From Flectobacillus longus (GTDB lineage: Bacteria > Bacteroidota > Bacteroidia > Cytophagales > Spirosomataceae), in contig NZ_JASHIC010000034.1 of NCBI RefSeq assembly GCF_030056705.1, forward strand, positions 1 to 64,000: a stretch of DNA of 64,000 nt. The letters are read 5' to 3'. The notes under the pieces were generated by a model, which worked only from the letters and a program-made list of their open reading frames with translations, did not search any database and was not told where the DNA came from. Shown here one piece after another: positions 16,844 through 26,132 of this stretch (position 1 is its first letter; the number at the start of each line of letters is the position of its first letter). The translations under genes and the position numbers were made by a program.

Positions 16844-19800
16844 TCACCACACATACCCTTCCACTCCTTCATTATTTTTTCCGACGAATAGATATTTTGG
16901 TAGGGCTAGGATAGATTTAATATCTCCTTTGAAAAATAGACCTGTTTGAGCGACGGACATGCTTTCGAAGGCAAACTTTCCTTTGTTTTTCAACAAAATA
17001 CCATAATTGGCATCAACCTTGCCAATTCTCAAACGCAATTTACTATTATTACCTGCCAACAAAATATCAGTTTTGCCATCCTTGTCGAAATCTTGCAAGG
17101 CTATCGCATACACAGGAGCGTATTGCGCTTGCATCGGTAATTGATGTACCACTAATTTCCCCTTTTGATTTTCTAATACCAAAGTTTTTAAATTGGTAAT
17201 CTCCAGTCTATGTGCCTTTTCTAAAGCTGATTGGTCAAAAACATCCTCTATCGTTGCCTTCGCAAAAGTGGCATAATCTGGAAATTTCTTTTTCAAAATT
17301 GGCATCTGTTCTGCCATTTCATCTCTGGTACAGGCAGGATAAGACTTTCCTTGAATATAATAATTGAGGAAAAAGTCAACCGTTCCGTTCATGTCAAAAT
17401 CATCAAAAACCAAACTAGCTGGCTCTACTTTCGAAGCACGAATTTGGGTATTGAGTCCCATATTTCCCAGTACTAAATCCAAGTCTTTGTCTCCATCCAA
17501 GTCGGCTTGTGCAATACTTGTGTACCAACCTGAAGGAGTATCTGTTGCCTGAATTTCAAACGTTCTGTTACCCTTATTTTTTAGGATTATCGGACTCATC
17601 CACTCTCCTACAACAACTAAATCAGTCGTACCATTTTGATCAAAATCATCTACTTCGACACCCGTTACCAAGCCATACGCTTCTAGTTCTTGTTTGGTAA
17701 AATGGCCTTTTCCGTCATTCCAAAGGATAGCACTCTTTTCTGCCACTGGAAAACGGTTAGGTTGAATATGACCACCTACAAAAACATCCAAATCACCGTC
17801 TTTATCCAAATCTGAGGCTTTTACCGTTTTGGTATTCAACCCATCTTCGATAGTTTGGGTAAGTTTTAAATTTCCTTTTCCATCATTTAACCATAGTTGA
17901 TCCTGCTGTTCGCTCAATTGTGCATTGGCATAATTTCCAACCGTCACATAAACATCTGGCCATTGGTCACCATTAAAATCGCCTACGATGGCATCTTGTT
18001 GAAAAACAGGAGGCGATGAAAGTTTTTGTTGCGTAAATCCTTCTCCTTTTGCCAGATAGATTACTGGCGGTGACAAAGCATTTCCACATACCCAAACATC
18101 CATTTGTCCATCCTTATTAAAATCTCCTGCCACCATTTTAGGACCTGTGTAAGAATAGTGCATCGGCAACATTACCTGACGGTCAAAGTTATTGGTAAGA
18201 GCTATCTCAGAAACCGCCGAAGGAATGGTTGTTTTGGTAAAAATTGGATTGGTAGCTTTCTCCGATTGCAGAGAATTACAAGTTGGTGTTTTCTGATAAA
18301 TTATTTCGTATTTATTGTCAGCTTTGGGTTGACACAGTTCTGTAATTGAACCTTGCGCATCAGGCCAAAATACCTTTACAGAAATAACTTTCCCAGTACC
18401 AATCCCAAAAGTTAACGGCTCAAGGTTACTCGACTGAAACCCGCGACTATTGGCAATTTCTTGAGTCAAAGTCATTACGGAATCTTTTCCTTGTACACGA
18501 AGCTGTACTCTTGCTCCTATGGCAAAAAGATTCTGTGTCGACCCAGTCAGTTTTACTTTCACGGAATGAAAATCTGGCTGAATATTTTGACTTTGATTTT
18601 CATAAACATGAGCTTTATCATTGAGGTTGTTGGTAATAATTTCAATATCTCCATCATTATCCAAGTCAGCATATACAGCACCACTAGCCACAGTAGCACG
18701 GTCAAATCCCCAATTTACTTGTTCATTTACAAAGCCTAATTGATGATTATTTCTAAAAATATAGTTTTTCGTCTGACTCGTTGGCATTTGTTTCAAATGA
18801 TCCAATAAGGGCTTTTTAGAACCATAAGCCTCCTCATCATTGTAATATTTGATAAAGTCGGCATTGGTATAATCTTTTCCTAGACCATTACTTACAAAAA
18901 TATCTTTGTAACCATCCAAGTCAAAATCTGCCATGAGCGTTCCCCAACTCCAATCGGTATTAGATACACCTGCCAATTGACCGATTTCAGCAAATTGTCC
19001 ATTTCCTTGGTTTACCTGCAACATATTGCGCATATTGGCATGCCAGAAGCTATTTTGCAATTGTGCTTGATAAGTATTCCAGTTGTCTGGCCAAAGCAAC
19101 AATTTTTGACGAGCATTATCTTCTGGAAGCATATCTAGGGTAAAAATATCGGGTAGGTTATCGTTGTTGATATCGGCAATATCTACTCCCATCGACGAAT
19201 AAGATGTATGTCCGATACGCTCACGAAGTTCATCTTTAAATGTTCCATTTTTCTGGTTGATATACAAATAGTCATCCTCCACGTAATCATTGGTTACATA
19301 AATATCAGGATAACCATCCTGATTGACGTCCGAAACCATTACTCCCAAACCAAAACCCAATGGATTTCCTTTGATACCAGCTTGTTCGGATACATCCGTA
19401 AAATGCCCCTTATCATTTCTGAAAAGTTTATCTCCTGCATTGTAATCACGAGCAGCACGCATAACGGCAGCCTCCTTACGTTGGTATCCAGCCAGATTAT
19501 GATTAATCAAAAAGCAATCTAAATCACCATCAAGGTCATAATCTACAAAACTAGCTTGTGTCGAATACCCTGAATCATCTAGTCCATATTCTTGCGCTTT
19601 TTCGGTAAATGTTAGATTATGGTTATTGATAAAAAGTTGATTTTTACGAGTTCCCTCTGGTCTCAACCCCGAATAACACACATAAATATCCAGCCAACCA
19701 TCGGCATTAATATCAACTACCGAAACACCCGTTTTCCAAGCACCTTGTCTACCAGCTACCCCAGCTTTGGAGGTGATATCCTCAAATTGCATTTCTCCTT

Positions 19801-20095
19801 TGTTCAAGTACAAAGTATTAAGAACTTGATTACCTGTAAAATACAAATCTGTCAATCCATCGTTATTGAAATCAGCAGCAGCAACGCCTCCTCCGTTATA
19901 AAAATATTCATAATTGAGAATATTTTCCTGTTCAGACTCTGTTACGATATTAGAAAACTGAATACCTGTTTCTTCAGGTGTTTTGAGTGTAAAAAGTGTC
20001 TCTTGCTGTTGACAAGAAATACCCATTACACCCAAAAGACCTATGTAAAATAGGTTTTTAAAAATATGTTTAATTACTATGAAATTCTTTATCAT
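16844..20095 (-). CDS. FG-GAP/VCBS repeat lipoprotein with ASPIC/UnbV domain (paralogue 4)
   Basis: 1083 residues. The signal peptide ends in GISC (Cys28). LNYEYFYNGGG is followed by calcium-loop motifs (ADFNNDGLTD, VDINADGWLD, SDVNQDGYPD, ADINNDNLPD), a DWSWG element shared by all four paralogues, and an ASPIC/UnbV stretch (SRGFQSSNLEP, FGIGTGKV, VFWPD). More repeats follow (GDFNKDGQMD, SDLDKDGDLD, ADLDGDKDLD). It starts 17 nt after the DUF4249 gene, so it is very likely co-transcribed with the receptor pair upstream. This is the only paralogue tightly linked to a TonB-dependent receptor, which supports a role in capturing the receptor's ligand. Confidence 0.9.
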   Translation of the reverse strand: MIKNFIVIKHIFKNLFYIGLLGVMGISCQQQETLFTLKTPEETGIQFSNIVTESEQENILNYEYFYNGGGVAAADFNNDGLTDLYFTGNQVLNTLYLNKGEMQFEDITSKAGVAGRQGAWKTGVSVVDINADGWLDIYVCYSGLRPEGTRKNQLFINNHNLTFTEKAQEYGLDDSGYSTQASFVDYDLDGDLDCFLINHNLAGYQRKEAAVMRAARDYNAGDKLFRNDKGHFTDVSEQAGIKGNPLGFGLGVMVSDVNQDGYPDIYVTNDYVEDDYLYINQKNGTFKDELRERIGHTSYSSMGVDIADINNDNLPDIFTLDMLPEDNARQKLLLWPDNWNTYQAQLQNSFWHANMRNMLQVNQGNGQFAEIGQLAGVSNTDWSWGTLMADFDLDGYKDIFVSNGLGKDYTNADFIKYYNDEEAYGSKKPLLDHLKQMPTSQTKNYIFRNNHQLGFVNEQVNWGFDRATVASGAVYADLDNDGDIEIITNNLNDKAHVYENQSQNIQPDFHSVKVKLTGSTQNLFAIGARVQLRVQGKDSVMTLTQEIANSRGFQSSNLEPLTFGIGTGKVISVKVFWPDAQGSITELCQPKADNKYEIIYQKTPTCNSLQSEKATNPIFTKTTIPSAVSEIALTNNFDRQVMLPMHYSYTGPKMVAGDFNKDGQMDVWVCGNALSPPVIYLAKGEGFTQQKLSSPPVFQQDAIVGDFNGDQWPDVYVTVGNYANAQLSEQQDQLWLNDGKGNLKLTQTIEDGLNTKTVKASDLDKDGDLDVFVGGHIQPNRFPVAEKSAILWNDGKGHFTKQELEAYGLVTGVEVDDFDQNGTTDLVVVGEWMSPIILKNKGNRTFEIQATDTPSGWYTSIAQADLDGDKDLDLVLGNMGLNTQIRASKVEPASLVFDDFDMNGTVDFFLNYYIQGKSYPACTRDEMAEQMPILKKKFPDYATFAKATIEDVFDQSALEKAHRLEITNLKTLVLENQKGKLVVHQLPMQAQYAPVYAIALQDFDKDGKTDILLAGNNSKLRLRIGKVDANYGILLKNKGKFAFESMSVAQTGLFFKGDIKSILALPKYLFVGKNNEGVEGYVW

Positions 20096-20112
20096 ACTTT
20101 TGGTTCTTTTAC

Positions 20113-21255
20113 TTATTCACGCCAAGCTTCAGGTTCTTTTTTTGTTCGATATTTACCTTCTATGCAAGGCGTCAACGGACCACTCAATGCTCCTGGTGGT
20201 GGTGGAATGCTTCTTCCTTGATACACTTTTGGAATAGCTGTATATCCGTCAGAACCAATCGAGCGGTCTATATATACTATTTTTTGTTTAGCTCCGAATA
20301 CTGAAAAAACACCTAATGTTTTTTCTTCAGGAAAATCTACCGAAATGATATTTGGGCTAAACTGTGTTTCGGCAGGCACATCAAATAGCGTTCCTGAGCT
20401 TTGAGATACATTTTTTATCGTTCTCAAATACTGGTAAAGTTTAATTGGAATAGCTCTTTGTTCAATTTTCAAATAATACAAAGATTTATCTGTGTAAGGA
20501 ACACTCGCTACTTTTACGCCTCTGATAGTTTGTCCATTCAACAAATTGTCAGAAAGAATATTAATCAAAGTTGAATTTTCTATATCAAAACAAGTCTCTG
20601 AGCATTTGTAATTAATTAATTCTGGTACCGTTTGCCCAAGCGGAAAGTTATTTTCAATACTACATTTGTTTTGGATATAATCATATCCTCGTTCGCAACT
20701 TGCGCAGTAAAGTGTTCGTTCGTAATGCGTCCATTTCCATTCATAATATTGCTGAGGATCTGAAGAATCCTTAAAATCGGCGAATACCTGAAAAGCATAT
20801 CTGCGTGCGTCGTTGGTTGGATAGTCTGTATCAATTTTAAACTGTGTATAAACACTATCTATCGCTGGCGATGCTATAATTTGTTCTGGAGTTGATTGAT
20901 ATTTTTTACCATTTTGCAAGGTAATATTTAAGGTATAACTTCTACCTACAACGCCTTGAAAAGTAGATGAAGACTCATAAACTCCTCCTGAAAGCTCTGA
21001 GAGCCTTTCCTGTTTTCCTAAATCATCTTCAAAAAATACCGTCGCACCAGTTATGGGTGTACTTTCGGTATTGATATTGATGTTGGGAGACGAAAAAGAC
21101 AGATATACTCTATGAGGTCCTTTCAAATCCGAAAGCGAGGCTTCTACCGACAGATATCGTTCTCCTGTAGCTTGGGTATAGTCTCTAAGTTCGTCGATAC
21201 AAGAACTTAAGCTCAACATTAAAGTTAGAATTAAAAATCTTAAATAGGTTTTCAT
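20113..21255 (-). CDS. DUF4249 family lipoprotein
   Basis: 380 residues with a lipoprotein signal (LSLSSC, Cys19). The ERYLSVEASLSDLKGPHRVYLSFSSP opening (given here in part), an ITGATVFFEDD strand and the GGVYESSSTF segment are typical of DUF4249 proteins. Bacteroidota encode these next to particular TonB-dependent receptors, much as SusD accompanies SusC. Several cysteines sit in the middle (CASCERGY, KCSIENN, KCSETC), suggesting disulfides in an exported protein. It starts 29 nt after the receptor gene and ends 17 nt before paralogue 4. Biochemical role is unknown; an accessory surface lipoprotein is likely. Confidence 0.85.
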   Translation of the reverse strand: MKTYLRFLILTLMLSLSSCIDELRDYTQATGERYLSVEASLSDLKGPHRVYLSFSSPNININTESTPITGATVFFEDDLGKQERLSELSGGVYESSSTFQGVVGRSYTLNITLQNGKKYQSTPEQIIASPAIDSVYTQFKIDTDYPTNDARRYAFQVFADFKDSSDPQQYYEWKWTHYERTLYCASCERGYDYIQNKCSIENNFPLGQTVPELINYKCSETCFDIENSTLINILSDNLLNGQTIRGVKVASVPYTDKSLYYLKIEQRAIPIKLYQYLRTIKNVSQSSGTLFDVPAETQFSPNIISVDFPEEKTLGVFSVFGAKQKIVYIDRSIGSDGYTAIPKVYQGRSIPPPPGALSGPLTPCIEGKYRTKKEPEAWRE

Positions 21256-21284
21256 ACGCTATGAATGCTAAAGGTCGGTAAAAC

Positions 21285-23765
21285 TTATTTGAACTTGAAA
21301 TTATAACCTAAGGAAACAATCGGCGAGGCAAAAACACTCAATCGGTAAGCTCTAATTACATCGTTTAGTGTTTTGAAAAATACTGAATAAGCATTTGAGC
21401 GCCCCAAAAGGTTATACACTGTAAATGCCCAACTTCCTTCCCACCTTTTGGTTTTCATACTCGGATTAGAGATAATCCAAGAAAAATCTAATCGATAGTA
21501 GTCAGGAATACGGTCATTATTTCGGCTGGTATATACCAAGATTTTTTGTCCATCAAGCGTATAAGTTCCCACAGGCGCTGTCAATGGGCGTCCTGTGCTA
21601 TAGACAAAATTGAAAGAAAAACTATTGTGCTTGTCAGGCTGTGCATTAAACATCAGGTTGAGCGTATGAGGCTTATCATAGTTGGTCGGATACCAATTAC
21701 CTTTATTAATACGCTGTTCTGGGTATTGACCATCAACTTTCGAAAATGAGCGAGCAAAGGTATATCCAATCGAGCCCGTTACCTCTCCTTTTTTCTTCGT
21801 AAGCATCAGCTCTGCGCCATAAGCCAAGCCTTTTCCATTCAATAATTGTGTTTCTATGGTCGGATTCAACTGTAAGTTTGCTCCAGAAATATAATCAATC
21901 ATATCTTGGGTTCTGCGGTAATACGTTTCCACAGATAATTCCCAGATGCTTTCTTTCAAATTCTTGAAATATCCCAACGACACTAAGTCACTGCTTTGAG
22001 GCTTGATATTATTGTCTGATAATTTCCATCTAGCCGTTGGCAAAGGTGTTGTATTATTAGAAACTAGTTGTAAAAACTGGTGCATTCGGTTATAGCCAAA
22101 TTTCAAAGAAGAGTTTGCATCAATGGTATAGAGTGCAGTCAAACGAGGTTCTAGTCCTCCATAATTCTCAATCACACCTGATGTCCAAGTACTTTGTAAA
22201 AGTGTTTCTCCTGAAAAAGGCTCACCAGCCACATATACCCGTTTGGGAGCTGGTCCCATACTTAAATATTGCACATAACGTAAGCCCAATTGAACTCTTA
22301 GTTTTTCACTAAGTTTATATTCATCATCAACAAAAGTTGCCAGTTCATAACCCTGTTCCTTATCCAAAATGACTTTGGCAATATTTGATACAATATCTTT
22401 ATTCAATACGCCTGGCTCTAACTCATATCGAATACCCGATATACCCGCATTGATTTTATGCTTTTCATTAGGGTAATAGGAAAAAAGAGCTTTGAAATTA
22501 TAATAACGAATAGAGTTACGAAGGTCTATCTTATTGGCAGTATCAGGAGCAACCGTCTGGCTTTTATACAAACTAGAAATAGCAGAAACTTCTAAACTGC
22601 TTTTACTTGAAAAAAAATGATTCCAACGTAGCGCTAAATTCTGATGTCCATAAGTAAAATCCGTTTGATTTGCCACAACATTTTCGAGGCTAAACAAAGA
22701 ATCTACTCGATAAAAATCATGATTAATATAGGCGGTCAGTGAAATCGTATTTTTTTTATCAGGTTTAAAAAACACTTTGGATGCCAAATCGTAAAAGTTA
22801 GCTCTTGTATTTTTTACTTCGGGAGTTCCAAACCATTTAAACCAAAAATCATTAAAGGATACCCTAGCCGAAGTCATCAACGAAAGTTTATCTTTGATAA
22901 GAGGAGTTTCAAAAGTCAAACGATTTGAAATGGCGCCTATTCCCCCTTGAACACTTCCTTTTTCGAGACTAGGTTCGCTCATCTTAATATCTAAAACAGA
23001 AGCAGTACGTCCTCCAAAACGAGCAGGAACACCTCCTTTGTACAGTTCTACCTCCCTAATGGCGTCGGAGGGGAATATTGAAAACAAACCAAATAAGTGT
23101 GTGGGATTAAAAATGGGCGTATCGTCGACATAAATCAAATTCTGGTCCACTGCCCCCCCGCGTACATTAATACCATTGCTTCCTTCTCCCACTGAGCTTA
23201 CGCCTGGGAGTGTCTGTAAGCTTCTCAGTATATCTACCTCTCCCATCATAGCAGGAATCTTTTTAATGCCTTTTAGGCTCAACAAAGAAACCCCTAAAGA
23301 TGGTGTTTGAATATCCTTGCGAGTTGCTACACTCGACACAATCACTTCTTCAAGCATATTTGACACCGCCTGAAGCTCAATCTTCATCTTAGTATCTTGG
23401 TCAAGCTTGATGTATTTTCTAAATATCTTATATCCTACAGCCGAGATTTTTACAATATATTCACCCTGCGTCAATCTCATATAAAAATTACCTGTAGAAT
23501 CTGTAATTACACCTGACTTGACATAGTCAATAGAAACACTTGCATTAGGAATTGGCTTTTGGCTTTCTACATCAACCACATTTCCAACTAGAGCAAAGGT
23601 TCGCAGGAAAGTTTTATCTCTGTTGACTGATGTACTCAATCTAGCTAGTAATTCATTTGAACTCCTCTGAGTTTGTCCCAAAGAAAAAAAGTTAGCTCCC
23701 AAAGTACCTATCAGAAAAATGAGCATTGGAAGCTTAAAGCTATTAATAGGTTTAATTTTTTTCAT
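21285..23765 (-). CDS. TonB-dependent receptor with carboxypeptidase-like regulatory domain
   Basis: 826 residues. A signal peptide is followed by a CarboxypepD_reg-like beta-sandwich (about 60-130: NVVDVESQKPIPNASVSIDY, DSTGNFYM, VGYKIFRKYI). The plug carries GINVRGGAVDQNLIYVDD, and the rest is a 22-strand-type barrel rich in alternating aromatic residues, ending in FKFK. It imports a ligand across the outer membrane using TonB energy. Length and the DUF4249 partner separate it from SusC proteins. It lies 28 nt downstream of a small lipoprotein gene. A run of seven G sits in the plug-coding region (23153-23159, C on the plus strand), where slippage would truncate the protein. Confidence 0.9.
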   Translation of the reverse strand: MKKIKPINSFKLPMLIFLIGTLGANFFSLGQTQRSSNELLARLSTSVNRDKTFLRTFALVGNVVDVESQKPIPNASVSIDYVKSGVITDSTGNFYMRLTQGEYIVKISAVGYKIFRKYIKLDQDTKMKIELQAVSNMLEEVIVSSVATRKDIQTPSLGVSLLSLKGIKKIPAMMGEVDILRSLQTLPGVSSVGEGSNGINVRGGAVDQNLIYVDDTPIFNPTHLFGLFSIFPSDAIREVELYKGGVPARFGGRTASVLDIKMSEPSLEKGSVQGGIGAISNRLTFETPLIKDKLSLMTSARVSFNDFWFKWFGTPEVKNTRANFYDLASKVFFKPDKKNTISLTAYINHDFYRVDSLFSLENVVANQTDFTYGHQNLALRWNHFFSSKSSLEVSAISSLYKSQTVAPDTANKIDLRNSIRYYNFKALFSYYPNEKHKINAGISGIRYELEPGVLNKDIVSNIAKVILDKEQGYELATFVDDEYKLSEKLRVQLGLRYVQYLSMGPAPKRVYVAGEPFSGETLLQSTWTSGVIENYGGLEPRLTALYTIDANSSLKFGYNRMHQFLQLVSNNTTPLPTARWKLSDNNIKPQSSDLVSLGYFKNLKESIWELSVETYYRRTQDMIDYISGANLQLNPTIETQLLNGKGLAYGAELMLTKKKGEVTGSIGYTFARSFSKVDGQYPEQRINKGNWYPTNYDKPHTLNLMFNAQPDKHNSFSFNFVYSTGRPLTAPVGTYTLDGQKILVYTSRNNDRIPDYYRLDFSWIISNPSMKTKRWEGSWAFTVYNLLGRSNAYSVFFKTLNDVIRAYRLSVFASPIVSLGYNFKFK

Positions 23766-23793
23766 TAGTTTATAGGTTCAAACGATACAGGAA

Positions 23794-24357
23794 CTAGTAC
23801 AATGTTGTTGCCTCATTAACATCTAGTAAAGCTATTTTCGGTTTTTTGCATACGATAATTCCTTCTACTTCAAATGCAGGATCGGTTTCACCAACATTTG
23901 GATATTTTTTTGCTTTTCCTACAACCTCAATAACAATTTTATCTTTGTTGAGAGATTTGAATGTGAGGAGACCTTGGCTCATCAGATATCCTTCACCTCT
24001 TCTTTTAGCTTTATCTTTGATTTTACCAAACATCACTGTGGATGTATATGAGTTAAACATTCGGATAGGAACTTTTAGAGGCTTCTCTTCGTATAATTTT
24101 TCTCCTCCAAAATGAATCATTACATTGCTATCGAACTGATCGAAAGAATTAATAGTAAATGATTTTTCAACGATTTCGAGGTGACCGTGAAAGACACTTT
24201 CTTCCTTATAAAAGTTGGTTCCTTTAACTTTTAAAATAATTTTTGTTTGGTCGTCTTTCAACTGACTATAAACTTCATCAGCCTTGAATTTATCTGAAAT
24301 TGTACAACCCGAAACCAACAATAAAATTCCAATAATAAAAATGAATTGACGTACCAT
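23794..24357 (-). CDS. Hypothetical lipoprotein
   Basis: 187 residues. MVRQFIFIIGILLLVSGC is a clean lipoprotein signal (Cys18). The mature part is beta-rich with alternating charged and hydrophobic residues (TKIILKVKG, KIVIEVVGKAKKYPN) and has no motif I recognise. It is the first gene after the susD terminator and lies 28 nt ahead of the TonB receptor gene, so it probably opens the lipoprotein-receptor-DUF4249-paralogue 4 transcription unit. Function unknown. Confidence 0.75.
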   Translation of the reverse strand: MVRQFIFIIGILLLVSGCTISDKFKADEVYSQLKDDQTKIILKVKGTNFYKEESVFHGHLEIVEKSFTINSFDQFDSNVMIHFGGEKLYEEKPLKVPIRMFNSYTSTVMFGKIKDKAKRRGEGYLMSQGLLTFKSLNKDKIVIEVVGKAKKYPNVGETDPAFEVEGIIVCKKPKIALLDVNEATTLY

Positions 24358-24469
24358 TATTTTGAGAGCTTATTAATGTTTATGTAGTAAATAAAGGAAT
24401 AGATAAGCTGATTATACCATCAGTAATTTTCTTTATACCTATTGAGATGCAAGGTATAACAATATCCTT

Positions 24470-24503
24470 AAAAGGAAAATGCTCGATAAATCGAGCATTT
24501 TCC
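24470..24503 (-). terminator. Intrinsic terminator after susD
   Basis: Perfect 13-bp stem, GGAAAATGCTCGA (24474-24486) with TCGAGCATTTTCC (24491-24503), and a 4-nt loop. On the minus strand it is followed by TTTTAAGG. It lies 23 nt past the susD stop and closes the susC-susD unit. Confidence 0.8.
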
Positions 24504-24526
24504 AGTATTATAAAACTGTCAGAAGA

Positions 24527-26062
24527 TTAGTATCCAACATTTTGTTTCAAGTTTGAATTGATTTCCAATTCTCTTTGAGGGATTGGGAATACAACACGGT
24601 AAGCAGGAGATGCTGTTGTTCTGTTATCAACAGGGTTTGCGAAAGTACCAAAACGGATTTGGTCATTTCTTCTCCAACCTTCCCAGTACAATTCACGACC
24701 ACGCTCAGCCAAAACGTCGTTTGCTGTTAATGCTGCAAGAGCGGCTACACCACGAGTTTTTCTCAAATCGTTGATGATAGTCAATGCACCAGCAGTGTTA
24801 CCACCTCTGAACAAAGCCTCTGCTTTCATCAACAATACGTCAGCATAACGGAAGAATACATAATCATTTGCAGGAGAATCGATGTCTGACAAATCTGGAA
24901 TATATTTGATAACACGAACACCATCTGCCTCATTTGCAACTTTGAAGTCATACTTCAAAGTAAAGCTAAGTGGCTTACCAGAACGGTCGTTCAATGCTGC
25001 ACCGTTTTGATCGTATTGTTGACCTGCCAAGAAACCTGCACGCAAACCTGATTTATCTGTCAATCCTGTAACAGAAGCACCCAAACGACTATCCGTTTTT
25101 TCGAAGCTATTATAGAAATCAGACAAAGTTGTAAAACCATTCCAACCACTAGGAACTTGGTTATAGTGCGTTGTCATATAATAACGGTTTCTTACAGAAG
25201 AACCATTGTTGTTACTAGCACCTTTTTCGTTCTGAATTACAAAAATTAATTCTTTTGAACGAGATGAGTTTTCGAAGTGGAAGTTATCGAAATAGTTAGC
25301 AGTCAAACTAAATTTACCTGAACCAGTAATAGCATCTGCTAATGATACCACTTGATCCATGTCAGCTTTTGCAAACGTGAATGGACCTGCTGGACTAGCT
25401 GGATCTTGATCGTAAACAGCTTTGTTCAAATAAACTTTTGCTAACAAGAAACGAGCTGCTTCTTTAGTTGCTGTACCTGAATTAGAGCCAGAAGCATTAT
25501 CCAATGATGGAAGAATAGCATTCAAATCAGCAATAATCTGAGCAGCAGCCTCTTTACGGCTTAATGCTTTTGGCAACGCACCTGGATTTGCTGGATCTCT
25601 AAATGCTACTTGACCGAACAAATCCATTGTATAAAACATATAGAATGCACGAAGATAAGTAGCTTCAGCTTTTTGTTTTGCTGATGCTGAAGCATTATTA
25701 ATTACTTCATTAGCAAGCGCATGACCACGGTTTAGGTTATTCCATGCTGCTAATACATCATCACTTTGATTTGTCCAAGTGTGTGTATGAAGGTTTCTCC
25801 AACGACCATTATCGTCCCAGTCAGCACCACGAGTTGGGCCTTGCATCTCATCAGAAGGGTGTTCTGTCAAAGCGTAAATAGCTGCTTGGTCAGTAAAGGT
25901 ACCCAAACTTTGATAGGCAGACTTCAATGTTAAATCAGGCGAAATAGATGAAGCACTCGTTAAACGATCTAGCACAGCATCATCCAAGTTCGTACATCCG
26001 ATCGCGCCTCCCATTGCTAGCGTTAACAACGAAGGATACAATATATTTTTAAAATTTTTCAT
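24527..26062 (-). CDS. SusD/RagB-type nutrient-binding outer-membrane lipoprotein
   Basis: 511 residues with a lipobox GAIGC (Cys23). Family features are the RWRNLHTHTWTNQ region, the NEVINNASASAKQKAEATYLRA helix (given in part) followed by YMFYTMDLFG, and the C-terminal ADVLLMKAEAL with ERGRELYWEGWRRNDQIRFG. SusD proteins cap the SusC barrel and bind the glycan at the surface. It begins 70 nt after susC on the same strand with no terminator between. The substrate cannot be read from the sequence; the GH97 enzyme downstream suggests an alpha-glucan. Confidence 0.95.
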   Translation of the reverse strand: MKNFKNILYPSLLTLAMGGAIGCTNLDDAVLDRLTSASSISPDLTLKSAYQSLGTFTDQAAIYALTEHPSDEMQGPTRGADWDDNGRWRNLHTHTWTNQSDDVLAAWNNLNRGHALANEVINNASASAKQKAEATYLRAFYMFYTMDLFGQVAFRDPANPGALPKALSRKEAAAQIIADLNAILPSLDNASGSNSGTATKEAARFLLAKVYLNKAVYDQDPASPAGPFTFAKADMDQVVSLADAITGSGKFSLTANYFDNFHFENSSRSKELIFVIQNEKGASNNNGSSVRNRYYMTTHYNQVPSGWNGFTTLSDFYNSFEKTDSRLGASVTGLTDKSGLRAGFLAGQQYDQNGAALNDRSGKPLSFTLKYDFKVANEADGVRVIKYIPDLSDIDSPANDYVFFRYADVLLMKAEALFRGGNTAGALTIINDLRKTRGVAALAALTANDVLAERGRELYWEGWRRNDQIRFGTFANPVDNRTTASPAYRVVFPIPQRELEINSNLKQNVGY

Positions 26063-26132
26063 TTCTTTTATTTCGGATAATGTGGATTAAAGTAAAGTCT
26101 TAAGCTATGTCAAAACTGAACTATACAAGTTG

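Noticed and set aside
4195-20095. Tandem DNA repeats or CRISPR-like array inferred from repeated short motifs in the FG-GAP genes
   Set aside because: The repeats are at protein level (calcium loops of D-x-N-x-DG), irregularly spaced and diverged in DNA; no constant repeat and spacer units.
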